Shown one piece after another: positions 52,041-60,405 of a stretch of DNA of 64,000 bases. Below the pieces are notes generated by a model, which was not told the DNA's origin, did not search any database, and saw only the letters and a program-made list of their open reading frames with translations. This stretch comes from Bacillus sp. SD075 (GTDB lineage: Bacteria > Bacillota > Bacilli > Bacillales > DSM-1321): the NCBI RefSeq assembly GCF_017355165.1, contig NZ_JADILK010000002.1:1-64000 (forward strand). The letters are read 5' to 3'. Position numbers and translations under genes: made by a program. Each line of letters begins with the position of its first letter. Positions within the stretch are counted from its first letter, which is position 1.

Positions 52041-53816
52041 TTACATTTTTATTTTTTTTACCAACGGCCTGTAAAAAATAGGCCTTCTTGATCGTAAAAG
52101 CTTATGTTGATCAAACCACCCATTTTGTTCCATTTTAGAATTAACCACCATCAATACTGCTTCATATTGAGAAGAGGCAACTACCGGCATATCACTTCCA
52201 TAGATTGGATCGGGCGTATAAAGAGCACTCCCACCTTTACAACCGATATCAGTACCAATGAAATTCGCAATGAATGTTTTCGTTTGCGAAAATCTTGCCG
52301 TGGCATCCCATGTCGTCATTGAATTAAACGGAAACTTATTTTCCATCATTTTTTCAGGAAGTGCCAATATTTCTCCAAATTCACCATACCAGCATGAGGG
52401 GATAATAATAACATCAGCATGCTTTACGGCAATAATGCCAGCTACCTCAGGGAATGTAGCATCAGAACCGACTATTAGGCCCACACGACCAATATCTGTA
52501 ACATTTGCAACCACAATTTCCCAACCTGCCGAGGCCCAGCGTTCGTCCGATTCTGACAAGTGAATCTTACGGGCTTTAATTACCCTATCTTCCTCTGGCG
52601 TCAGAAGAACAACTGTATTATAAAGGAGATTCTCTTCCCTCTCTATCATACCAAATATAATTTTAATTTGATATTCAGCTGAAAGCCTTCTCATATCTTT
52701 TACCGTTACTCCATGTATGGGTTCACTGAGTTTCAGAATTTCCTCAGGACTAAGTGAATGAACAGGACCTGTTAAAGAAAGCTCTGGGCAAATAACCAAT
52801 GATAATTCGCTCTTTTGTTCTTTTGCTTTTACGGCAGCGTCCGCCAAGAGCCTTTTTATTTTCTTTAGATTTTCTTTTTTATCTCCTATTACCGGTTCAT
52901 ACTGCAATAAAGCAGTAGAAATCCTTTTTTCATAATTCTCCGTACTAATTTGCTCTAATGGATTTATCGATGTTTTATTTTCCCATGGTCCGTCATGCAA
53001 CATTAAATCAGAGTAAAGGCCCGGCTTTCGTTTTTCCATCCTTTTTTTTGCAGGGTTCTCAAATAGTTCGGGGTCAATATCGGCATATAAAATGACGGTC
53101 TCATCTCTTGCTTGGCTTTCTTCCACGTATGGAGTTTCAGCAATTTTCCTGCCTAAAGGTGACCAAACGGCACTTGCACCGACCATATGATAATCGGTTT
53201 CCGTATTTGAACGATTCGCACCTATGACATACAGACCGTTCATTTCAGCCCATGCCTGTAGCATCGAAAGCGATCCACCTGTTGAATTCGTCGGAAAGCA
53301 AAGAATATCAGCTCCCTTCACTGCAACAATCCTGGCTGATTCAAAATAGGTTGAATCCATACAGATAATTATGGCAATCCTACCAATAGACGTTTCGTAA
53401 ACTGGTATACCCAAGTCTCCCCAATGAGCCCAGTTATCTTCCGTTGCCCATTGATGCACTTTCCTGTATTTTCCGATATATCCCTTAGGACCCACTAGCG
53501 CAGCGGAATTATAGCAAAGTCCGTCCTCTCCATCCACCTCCGCCATTCCTATGACAATATGTGTACCGTATAATTTTGCGACTTCTTCAAAACGATTGGT
53601 CGTTTTTCCAGGGATGGTATCTGTAAATGGAAGGATAGACTGACGATTCTCATAATGATAACCTGTTGTAGCCATTTCCGGAGTGACAATTAGTTTTGCT
53701 CCATTTTTTGCTGCTTCTGTTACCGCTTCTAGCAAATTATCCAGATTGTTGTCCAATTGATTTAATTGTGGATTAAATTCAATAACGGCTGTTTTGAAAG
53801 GATGCTTAATTCCCAT
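52041..53816 (-). CDS. tandem nitrilase-fold protein, second domain degenerate
   Basis: A 591-residue protein made of two carbon-nitrogen hydrolase domains. Domain 1 (about 5-285) has the full triad: Glu47 in VTPEMATTGY, Lys119 in KYRKVHQW and Cys152 in IICMDSTYFESAR. Domain 2 (about 300-570) keeps Glu345 (ICPELSLTG) and Lys417 (KARKIHL), but the catalytic Cys position reads VGSD, Gly450 in place of Cys, so it is likely a regulatory or structural pseudo-domain. ATG 53816 follows AAAAGGAG; the open frame extends further upstream but without support. Second gene of a sigma-54 operon with the alpha/beta hydrolase. Confidence 0.92.
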   Translation of the reverse strand: MGIKHPFKTAVIEFNPQLNQLDNNLDNLLEAVTEAAKNGAKLIVTPEMATTGYHYENRQSILPFTDTIPGKTTNRFEEVAKLYGTHIVIGMAEVDGEDGLCYNSAALVGPKGYIGKYRKVHQWATEDNWAHWGDLGIPVYETSIGRIAIIICMDSTYFESARIVAVKGADILCFPTNSTGGSLSMLQAWAEMNGLYVIGANRSNTETDYHMVGASAVWSPLGRKIAETPYVEESQARDETVILYADIDPELFENPAKKRMEKRKPGLYSDLMLHDGPWENKTSINPLEQISTENYEKRISTALLQYEPVIGDKKENLKKIKRLLADAAVKAKEQKSELSLVICPELSLTGPVHSLSPEEILKLSEPIHGVTVKDMRRLSAEYQIKIIFGMIEREENLLYNTVVLLTPEEDRVIKARKIHLSESDERWASAGWEIVVANVTDIGRVGLIVGSDATFPEVAGIIAVKHADVIIIPSCWYGEFGEILALPEKMMENKFPFNSMTTWDATARFSQTKTFIANFIGTDIGCKGGSALYTPDPIYGSDMPVVASSQYEAVLMVVNSKMEQNGWFDQHKLLRSRRPIFYRPLVKKIKM

Positions 53817-53892
53817 AAAGTGGCTCCTTTTGATAAATGATATGAAAAGACAGATGACAAATAATTTGCCACCTGCCAAGCTATTATCTAAT

Positions 53893-54816
53893 TCACCTTT
53901 GCAATTGGGTGACTTTACTATCTTCTTCCTTTTTTGTTAGAATTCCATTAAAGAATGCTTTTAGCTGTTCATTCAAATCTTGGAAAATTTCATGCTCATG
54001 ATACATAAAATCATTATGCTTACCATTTATTATATAAAGTTCCTTAGGTTCATTTGCTGCTTCGTACAGCCCATTCGCCTCATCCAGTGGATGTAATAAG
54101 TTATCTTTCCCATGAGCTATGAAAAGTGGCACAGTTACATTTTTCACTTCTTCTTCGGCGTTCATGCTTATTATTGAATCCGTAAACTGCAACACGGTTT
54201 GCTTACCAAATGGGGATAGAATGGCCAATTCCTTTTCAACATAATCCGCTGTTTCCGGATCAAGTGGATAATGAATAAACGTATTGGCAAGTTGCGACTT
54301 TCCAGTTAATACTCGTTGTTCTCGATCTTTTTTAACCGTCTTTAAGATTTCATTCCATTCAACATAGGAATGAATAGAGCGTAACCATCTTTGGCCATTA
54401 TAAAAACCATTCAGTGCTGCCACTGCCTTGACCCGTTTGTCTCTTGCAGCCACACGGACAACATTCGAACCACCCATACCCCAACCTATTAATCCTATTC
54501 TATCTGAATCTACTTCTTCTTGGAGGGAGAGAAATGTTATCGCATTATGAATATCTTCTACCTGCTCATCCAAAATAACGCGACCTTCTTCTCCTTCACT
54601 TTGCGCAAAGCTCCGATAATCGAATCCTAAGCAGACATATCCTGCCGCTGTTAAATTTCGTGCAAATAACTTTGGATAAAATTCATTAAACCCTTGATAT
54701 CCAGAATTCGGAATAATCGCTGGTCTTTTTTCTCCTTTTTTATAATCGTCGGGAAGATATACCGTGCCGTCTAATTTGTAACCTTCACTATAAAATTGAA
54801 TGTGACGCTCTATCAT
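53893..54816 (-). CDS. alpha/beta hydrolase, dienelactone-hydrolase-like
   Basis: A 307-residue alpha/beta hydrolase. The nucleophile elbow is GLIGWGMGGSNVVR (about 123-136): the usual GxSxG reads GWGMGG, so the Ser or Cys nucleophile is not obvious, and serine follows at GGS. The catalytic Asp and His candidates are IAHGKDNLLHP (about 230-240) and INGKHNDFMYHE (about 263). The missing canonical nucleophile makes activity uncertain. ATG 54816 follows GGAGGT at eight bases; an open extension to 54945 is not coding-like. First gene after the sigma-54 promoter at 54863. Confidence 0.85.
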   Translation of the reverse strand: MIERHIQFYSEGYKLDGTVYLPDDYKKGEKRPAIIPNSGYQGFNEFYPKLFARNLTAAGYVCLGFDYRSFAQSEGEEGRVILDEQVEDIHNAITFLSLQEEVDSDRIGLIGWGMGGSNVVRVAARDKRVKAVAALNGFYNGQRWLRSIHSYVEWNEILKTVKKDREQRVLTGKSQLANTFIHYPLDPETADYVEKELAILSPFGKQTVLQFTDSIISMNAEEEVKNVTVPLFIAHGKDNLLHPLDEANGLYEAANEPKELYIINGKHNDFMYHEHEIFQDLNEQLKAFFNGILTKKEEDSKVTQLQR

Positions 54817-54862
54817 TTCCATTACCTCCAATACTGTTTTAAAAGCTTTCATGAATAGATAT

Positions 54863-54878
54863 TGCAAGCAGCGTGCCA
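54863..54878 (-). promoter_or_regulatory. sigma-54 promoter of the hydrolase-nitrilase operon
   Basis: On the minus strand TGGCACGCTGCTTGCA: a perfect match to the TGGCAC-N5-TTGCA consensus with ten bases between GG and GC. Transcription should begin near 54853, giving a 37-base leader to the ATG at 54816. Confidence 0.9.
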
Positions 54879-54879
54879 G

Positions 54880-55172
54880 TTTTGGAATTTGCACATTGGA
54901 AGCAGAAAAATGGAGTAAATAAAAGGGAAATCTAAAAATAGTCACAGTGAAAATCTATTAAAATCGAAAATGCGTTAAATTTTTTTTACATGGGTAATTA
55001 ATTTTATGACAATTCGAGTAAAGAGAGTATGTACATTCTAAAATTGAAGAGGACAATGAATCGGAAACTCAAAAGCACTGTTACTTTTTGAAATTCAATT
55101 AAAAAAGTAAGGTCAATTAACCTTGCTGCAGTTTGTAGACAAAAGGAGTTTCCATCTAAAATTTTAAACATA
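54880..55172. other. gene-free upstream region
   Basis: Upstream of the sigma-54 promoter, AT-rich with no gene. A TTTTTTTTACATGGG stretch near 54978 vaguely resembles half of the enhancer repeat at 48327-48380, but is not convincing. The rest leads into the GC-rich repeat. Confidence 0.4.
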
Positions 55173-55301
55173 GTTGATTGGAACGGAAGGTGCGAGACTC
55201 CTGCGGGAATAGCGAGTCTAAGGGAGACCCCACAGGCGCAATTGCGCCGAGGAGGCTCCCGGACCGCCCGCGGAAAGCGAGTGCCTGAAGTGGAAATCAA
55301 C
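55173..55301 (+). repeat. GC-rich structured repeat, full copy
   Basis: A 129-base element beginning GTTGATT and ending AATCAAC, with high GC and internal hairpins (e.g. GCGCAATTGCGC). A second, internally shortened copy lies at 55662-55748. It resembles the interspersed structured repeats common in Bacillus genomes; the neighbourhood is an IS remnant. Confidence 0.8.
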
Positions 55302-55327
55302 GTCCAAATTTGTACAAGCCAAAAAAA

Positions 55328-55365
55328 ATGTAGACAAACTCGATTTTCATCGAGTTTGTCTACAT
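55328..55365. terminator. hairpin at the IS transposase end
   Basis: Perfect 17-base stem (55328-55344 with 55349-55365) and a four-base loop, flanked by A and T runs. Its right arm encodes the last codons of the transposase (CRQTR then stop). Confidence 0.85.
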
Positions 55366-55577
55366 TCCGAACCCCTTTTGAAATCCCTTTTGAATGTTCG
55401 CCTAAATGTAATACTTGGGCTTCCTGCCTCTGAATACTTCTCTTTCACTAAGTCATAAATGAAAGAGAAGTCAGTGGCAGCCTCCATTTTACGAACCAAA
55501 TGGTTCGATGGCACCAGTTGTTCTAAAGTAATCATTTCCAGTTGATCTCGCTGAATACAATCATGTTTAGAAATCAT
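55347..55577 (-). pseudogene. IS1182-family transposase, internally deleted
   Basis: A 76-codon frame joining the N-terminus of an IS1182-type transposase (QRDQLEMITLEQLVPSNHLVRK and DFSFIYDLVKEKYSE) to its C-terminal tail (GSECRQTR). The native protein is over 400 residues, so over 80 percent has been deleted in frame, leaving a start with its ribosome site (GAGGGG before ATG 55577) and the terminal hairpin. It cannot transpose. Family assignment is from memory of the N-terminal block and is fairly firm. Confidence 0.82.
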
Positions 55578-55583
55578 CCTCAT

Positions 55584-55924
55584 CCCCTCAAGTTTTAATC
55601 CTTTTATTTTAAAACCAAAAAGACTCTAAGCAAAAGTGCTCTATCTTAAAGGTAAAACGAAGTTGATTGGACCGGGTGTTCGAGACTCCTGCGGGAAAAG
55701 CGCGTCTATGGGAGCACGCGGAAAGCGAGTGCCTGGAGTGGGAATCAAATTGCCTCAGAAACCGAGTTTTTTAGGTACTCATTCCAGAAGACTCTACTCC
55801 CTATATTTTGGATGTGTTTTCCCCTCGTATTTTCCCTTAAGTTTCGTTTTTTCACTATATATTCTCCACATCCTCTAATACGAAAATGCGGTTTCCCCTG
55901 AAATCTTTGCCATACTTAACTTCC
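55584..55924. repeat. region holding the second, shortened GC-rich repeat
   Basis: Positions 55662-55748 repeat the ends of the element at 55173-55301 (GTTGATTGG, CGAGACTCCTGCGGGAA, GCGGAAAGCGAGTGCCTG) but lack its central part of about 45 bases. The remainder of this 340-base gap is gene-free. Confidence 0.75.
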
Positions 55925-57502
55925 TCAAGAACCGACCGCCGCACCGTCCCCACGCGGATCGACCCCGCCTTTGAGGAAGTTATGCTCATCAATCCGAATG
56001 GCTTGTGCATGGCCCATCACCCCATCGAATTCTTCTACCACTTCGACATGATGTCCCCTTTCTTTCAGTCCATCTACTGTCTCCTTTTTGACACGGCTTT
56101 CGATTTTCAACGACTCGCTATCTTCCCCCCAGGTTCTTCCCCAGACGAATCGCGGTTCATTGATAGCAGCTTGTGGGTCCATTCCGTAATCTATCATCCT
56201 GGTAATGATAGCAGTCTGTGTTTGCGGCTGTCCTTCCCCACCCTGAGTACCATATAAAATGCTGGGTTTTCCATCTTTGCAGGCTATTGCCGGCATCAAT
56301 GTATGGAATGAACGCTTGTTAGGTTCGAGTGAGTTGACATGGTTGGAATCAAGCGAGAAAAACGATCCCCGATTTTGTAACATGACCCCCGTTTGACCGG
56401 CAGTTACACCTGATCCAAACTCAAAATAAAGGCTTTGAATAAAGGAAACCGAGTTTCCATCTTTATCGACCACTGCGGCATAGGCCGTGTCATTTCCCAT
56501 TGAAGGACTCGTGACTTTCACGGCATTTGTCTGAATTGCTGATGCTAGCTTCGCTGCATATTGCTTATCTAGCAGCTTATCTAGCGGAATATCAAAGAAT
56601 TCAGGGTCTGTAAGGACTTCGTTACGATCTCGGAAACCTGCTTTCAGAGCCTCTGCCAGTAAATGATAGTATTCAGCAGAACCATGATCAATGTTGTCAA
56701 AGTTAAAATTCTCAAGAATATTGAGCGCCATCAGCCCGACGAACCCCTGAGAATTTGGCGGAACCTGATAAATCGTATAATTTCTATACTGAGTTGAAAT
56801 GGGTTCTACCCAATTGCCATGGTGATCAGCGAAATCAACTGCGGATAACAGACCTCCTTGCTCTTTTAAAAAGGATACGATTGCTTTTGCAAGTTCTCCC
56901 TTATAAAAAACGTCACGGCCTTGATCAGCAATCAATGCTAAGCTTCGAGCAAGATCTTTTTGAACAAACCGTTCACCTACTTGCGGAACATGTCCACCCG
57001 GTGCGTATATTTCAGATGTTATCGGTGTCGTCGAGAGCCAACCCCAATTTTCCTCCGTATACATCACTTGATTTTTCGTAATCGGAAAACCCTTTTCTGC
57101 ATACTCGATCGCCGACTCAAGAACTTCAGCTAACGTAAGTGTCCCGCATTCTCTCAATATCTCATCCCAGCTGTCTACCATCCCAGGAACTGTAATTGCG
57201 CTTCTCACCCCTCGAAAAGGAATCTTCTTTTCCCCTTTATATGCCTCTCGATTGACATTGCTTCCTGAGCGTCCGCTTCCATTGAAAGCACGAATTTTCC
57301 CGTCCTCCCTTTCATATGTTAGCCAGAAAGCATCTCCTCCAAGTCCAGTCATATGTGGGTAAACAACACCCAAACAGGCACTGACTGCCACTGCGGCATC
57401 AAAAGCATTCCCCCCTTTTTCAAGAATTTTATTTCCTGCCATCGATGCTAAATAGTGAGGGCTTACCACCATACTTTTCGTTCCAATTATCGATTGGGTC
57501 AT
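55925..57502 (-). CDS. gamma-glutamyltransferase family protein, cytoplasmic
   Basis: A 525-residue Ntn-hydrolase proenzyme. The autocatalytic nucleophile is Thr339 in MGNDTAYAAVVDKDG, which becomes the first residue of the small subunit; the N-terminal GGNAFDAAVAVSACLGVVYPHMTGLGGDAF block is typical. There is no signal peptide, so it stays in the cytoplasm like B. subtilis YwrD, unlike secreted GGT. It may hydrolyse glutathione-like or gamma-glutamyl amides, or cephalosporin-type acyl groups. ATG 57502 follows GAAGGAG. Divergent from the chromate transporter genes. Confidence 0.92.
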   Translation of the reverse strand: MTQSIIGTKSMVVSPHYLASMAGNKILEKGGNAFDAAVAVSACLGVVYPHMTGLGGDAFWLTYEREDGKIRAFNGSGRSGSNVNREAYKGEKKIPFRGVRSAITVPGMVDSWDEILRECGTLTLAEVLESAIEYAEKGFPITKNQVMYTEENWGWLSTTPITSEIYAPGGHVPQVGERFVQKDLARSLALIADQGRDVFYKGELAKAIVSFLKEQGGLLSAVDFADHHGNWVEPISTQYRNYTIYQVPPNSQGFVGLMALNILENFNFDNIDHGSAEYYHLLAEALKAGFRDRNEVLTDPEFFDIPLDKLLDKQYAAKLASAIQTNAVKVTSPSMGNDTAYAAVVDKDGNSVSFIQSLYFEFGSGVTAGQTGVMLQNRGSFFSLDSNHVNSLEPNKRSFHTLMPAIACKDGKPSILYGTQGGEGQPQTQTAIITRMIDYGMDPQAAINEPRFVWGRTWGEDSESLKIESRVKKETVDGLKERGHHVEVVEEFDGVMGHAQAIRIDEHNFLKGGVDPRGDGAAVGS

Positions 57503-57775
57503 AAATTCACTCCTTCTCCATTATTTCATTTTTCAAAAAATTATGATATTTGTATTATAACTTGTTTGTTTTTTTAAAGGAAATCCAAATCCCTATTTAA
57601 GACAAAAAGGTTTTTTTTTTCATCCTAATCCGTCTATTTTATCAATAAATACCATTTATACATTCATTACGTAATTATCATTTAAATTTTATATACATTT
57701 CGTAATCATTTTTGTTATCATTAATTCATAATCATGGAAATGAACTCTAAACGTTAAACAAAGGAGGAATCGTTT

Positions 57776-58363
57776 TTGAAAAATCCATATACGGAATTGA
57801 CGGTTGGGATGATGAGAACGGGGATTCTAGGTTTCGGCGGCGGGCCATCTGTCATCCCGCTCATCCGCCATGAAGCCGTTTCCCGTTATCACTGGCTCGA
57901 CGATGATGAATTCGGGGACACTTTGGCGATTGCCAATACACTCCCAGGACCGATTGCCACGAAGATGGCAGCATATCTTGGTTATCAATTAAAAGGCTGG
58001 CCGGGAGCCCTCTTAAGTGTGGCCGCTCACATTTTACCTTCAGGCTTTGCGATGGTTTTCTTGATAGCGTTCATTAATGTATTAAGTAATTCAGCGATGA
58101 TCAGTAATATGATCGCTGCTGTCATGCCGGTTGTTGCCGTCATGCTTGGTCAAATGGCTTATGAGTTTGGCGAAAAGGCGGTAAAAGGTTTAGGAAAGGT
58201 AGTCGGAATCACCTTTTTTGCGATTTCCTTTTTCCTTTTGCAGGTCATTTCCCTGCATCCAGGTATCGTCATTATGATTTTCCTTTTATATGGGGCGTTC
58301 CATTTTAAATTAAAGGATAGATTGAAAAATAAAAAGGTTGATAGGAAGGAGGAATCCGCTTAA
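57776..58363 (+). CDS. chromate transporter half, N-terminal type
   Basis: A 195-residue membrane protein of the CHR superfamily's short-chain group, which works as a pair of half transporters to export chromate. The conserved GFGGGPSVIPLIRHEAV (about 18-34) and ANTLPGPIATKMAAYLGYQL (about 57-76) motifs are present, with about six helices. The start is TTG 57776 after AAAGGAGG. It overlaps the second half gene by one base. In B. subtilis the equivalent is the Chr3N/Chr3C pair next to the ywrC (chrS) regulator. Confidence 0.9.
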   Translation: MKNPYTELTVGMMRTGILGFGGGPSVIPLIRHEAVSRYHWLDDDEFGDTLAIANTLPGPIATKMAAYLGYQLKGWPGALLSVAAHILPSGFAMVFLIAFINVLSNSAMISNMIAAVMPVVAVMLGQMAYEFGEKAVKGLGKVVGITFFAISFFLLQVISLHPGIVIMIFLLYGAFHFKLKDRLKNKKVDRKEESA

Positions 58364-58914
58364 TGGGTCTAATCATCCCTATTGGAATTACTATTTTCCT
58401 AGCGTTTTTCATAGCCAATATCCTTGGATACGGCGGAGGTCCAGCCTCGATTCCGCTAATGTATGATCAAATCGTCACTCGTTTCGGTTGGCTTGATAAT
58501 ACTGAGTTCTCACAAATGCTTGCGTTAGGAAATTCACTCCCAGGTCCGATCGCCACCAAAATAGCTGCATATGTCGGATATGATGTATATGGCTGGCCAG
58601 GATTTTTAGCTGCATTGGCGGGTACGATCATCCCTTCAGCCGTGGCTTTAATATACTTATTAAGAATCTTGCGAAAATACAAGCAATCACCTATCGTAAA
58701 AGGCATGTCCCTGCTTGTGCAGCCCGTGATCGCAATCATGATGTTATTGCTCACCTGGAATATGGCTACTGATGCCGTCGGTTCCATCGGCTACATCCAT
58801 TCAATCGTCATCGCTGGATTGGCCTTCCTGGCTTTAGGTAAATTCAAGATTCACCCTGCATTCGTAATCATTCTTGCCTTTGCGTACGGCGGCTTTATCA
58901 TACCGCTCACATGA
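58363..58914 (+). CDS. chromate transporter half, C-terminal type
   Basis: A 183-residue CHR half protein homologous to its neighbour: GYGGGPASIPLMYDQIV (about 22-38) and GNSLPGPIATKIAAYVGYDV (about 61-80). It works with the first half as a heterodimeric chromate/sulfate-like anion exporter. ATG 58363 follows GGAAGGAGG and overlaps the previous stop (TAATG). A bidirectional terminator follows. Confidence 0.9.
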   Translation: MGLIIPIGITIFLAFFIANILGYGGGPASIPLMYDQIVTRFGWLDNTEFSQMLALGNSLPGPIATKIAAYVGYDVYGWPGFLAALAGTIIPSAVALIYLLRILRKYKQSPIVKGMSLLVQPVIAIMMLLLTWNMATDAVGSIGYIHSIVIAGLAFLALGKFKIHPAFVIILAFAYGGFIIPLT

Positions 58915-58918
58915 TAAT

Positions 58919-58951
58919 AAAAAATCCACCTATTATAGGGGGATTTTTTCA
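58919..58951. terminator. bidirectional terminator
   Basis: Stem AAAAAATCC / GGATTTTTT with an inner CC/GG, between the convergent chromate and Lrp genes. Confidence 0.85.
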
Positions 58952-58952
58952 T

Positions 58953-59429
58953 TTAAAGCTTCATGCCCATCCGGCTTTTATAACGTTTAATTAGAATCTG
59001 GCAATCAACGCTGACAACACCGACGACCGCATACAGCTTCTCATTGAGAAAGCGTTCCATCTCCTGGTTATCAGTAAAGATTCCGTGCATATGGAGTTTA
59101 CTCGGACCGGTCATATGGTATAAGCTCGTTACTGCCGGTTCACTTTCTAATTGCTGCGCTACCGATTCCAGATATTTAGGCTCAACCTCAACGTTAAAGA
59201 AAGCCGAAACATGGATGCCGACCTTAGCTGGATTTATGACTGCGGTAAACCTCTCGATCACACCGTTCTCAACAAGATGATTAATTCTCATTTGAACCGC
59301 AACCCTGGAGAGCTCCACTTTCTTCGCTAAGTCGGTATATGAAATTCGCGCATCTTCATGTAAAACCGATATGATTTTCTTATCGATCTCATCAACTTTC
59401 AAACTGGGAATCTTAAAGTCCTCTGCCAT
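58953..59429 (-). CDS. Lrp/AsnC-family regulator, ChrS-like
   Basis: A 158-residue regulator: N-terminal HTH (about 15-65: [36 protein letters not shown]) and C-terminal RAM domain (about 75-150) with [15 protein letters not shown]. In B. subtilis ywrC/chrS is the chromate-responsive Lrp-type regulator adjacent to the half transporters and to the GGT gene ywrD; the same four genes are together here. It is convergent with the transporters rather than in one operon with them. ATG 59429 follows AAAAGGAG. Confidence 0.9.
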   Translation of the reverse strand: MAEDFKIPSLKVDEIDKKIISVLHEDARISYTDLAKKVELSRVAVQMRINHLVENGVIERFTAVINPAKVGIHVSAFFNVEVEPKYLESVAQQLESEPAVTSLYHMTGPSKLHMHGIFTDNQEMERFLNEKLYAVVGVVSVDCQILIKRYKSRMGMKL

Positions 59430-59803
59430 CCTACGTAACTCCTTTTCGATTTCTTTATTCCATTATCGCAGAGAACACCCTCGGATCACAACAATCTTCC
59501 TTTTCACTTTTTAACCTCCATTAAAAACGGAGAACTTAAGCAATAGCCTAATATATATTGGCCTGCCCATTTTCAATAATCACCCTCCAAACTGCACATG
59601 AACGTCCATCATATATGTAGTTTTTCAAACTAAGGATACATATTCCGCCCAGCTGTATGGCTAAAAGCGAAGCCATCAAAAAGATGAAATCCGATAGAAA
59701 TCAGAACAGGACAAATTAACCACATCGGAGACAACCCCTTAAGAGGCAACAAGGGAAACCATCATCCCCCTCTATAATTAATGGGAGTCCCTAATAAACT
59801 GCA
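59430..59803. other. gene-free stretch
   Basis: No convincing gene. A 20-codon frame at 59657 without a ribosome site is not counted. The region ends in a hairpin. Confidence 0.45.
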
Positions 59804-59836
59804 GTCCCCCTCCTCATTTGAGAAGGCGGGGGTTTT
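59804..59836 (+). terminator. GC-rich hairpin
   Basis: CCCCCTCCTC ... GAGAAGGCGGGGG stem (two mismatches), followed by TTTTACAG on the plus strand. It lies downstream of the minus-strand 40-aa gene's stop; its T run faces the other way, so its real partner is unclear. Confidence 0.55.
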
Positions 59837-59888
59837 ACAGCCCGTTTAATGCAGGATAAAAGTTTATGAATATCCAATGGACACTTCC

Positions 59889-60011
59889 TCATTCCTTAGT
59901 TTGAAAAGTCTTCGCGATATTTTTGTATTCCTCTTCATTGAGAATGCCCATTTTTTTGAATAATGCGGAATAAGCCATTATTTTTTTTTGCGTACGGTTT
60001 GTACAATTCAT
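59889..60011 (-). CDS. small protein, 40 aa
   Basis: A 40-residue basic peptide from ATG 60011 (begins MNCTNRTQKKIMAYSALFKKM) ending in TGA. AAAAAAGGAGCTGATC provides a good ribosome site. The C-terminal half (ILNEEEYKNIAKTF) resembles the helix-turn-helix-like tail of SHOCT-type short domains, but the match is weak. No function known. A 10-base inverted repeat lies 40-70 bases upstream and may regulate it. Confidence 0.6.
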   Translation of the reverse strand: MNCTNRTQKKIMAYSALFKKMGILNEEEYKNIAKTFQTKE

Positions 60012-60049
60012 ATGGATCAGCTCCTTTTTTACATAGTATTCATTTACGA

Positions 60050-60079
60050 CAAAATGTTTCCTCAATACAAAACATTTTG
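60050..60079. promoter_or_regulatory. inverted repeat upstream of the 40-aa gene
   Basis: CAAAATGTTT (60050-60059) and AAACATTTTG (60070-60079) are perfect reverse complements with a 10-base spacer. The size and placement fit a repressor operator; the rest of the 394-base gap (60012-60405) holds no gene. Confidence 0.45.
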
Positions 60080-60405
60080 AATTGGCTAAATCAAAAAAAT
60101 TGAAGGTAAAAGTCAGTCACTAACCAAAACGCTATGTATATTCCCAATTGATTTTTATGCTGTTTAGTAATGCTTATGTTCATTTAGATTAAGTGTCAAA
60201 ATACAACCTTACAACCTGATTTCCGATTACCATATAACCAAGACTGAAAAAATGCAGTTTAGGTCCATTAAAATGTTGTCCTTCTTGCAACAAGTGATGA
60301 TTCGGATTATCGTTGTTTAAGAAGATGCGAAGAAATTGAAAAAACTGCATACTTTCTTCATACTTTTTCGCTAAACTGAATTTATTCCATAAGAAGGTGA
60401 ATACG

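Noticed and set aside
59657-59719. 20-codon frame MAKSEAIKKMK... on the plus strand
   Set aside because: Composition is suggestive of a small spore-like peptide, but there is no ribosome site and it is too short to trust.
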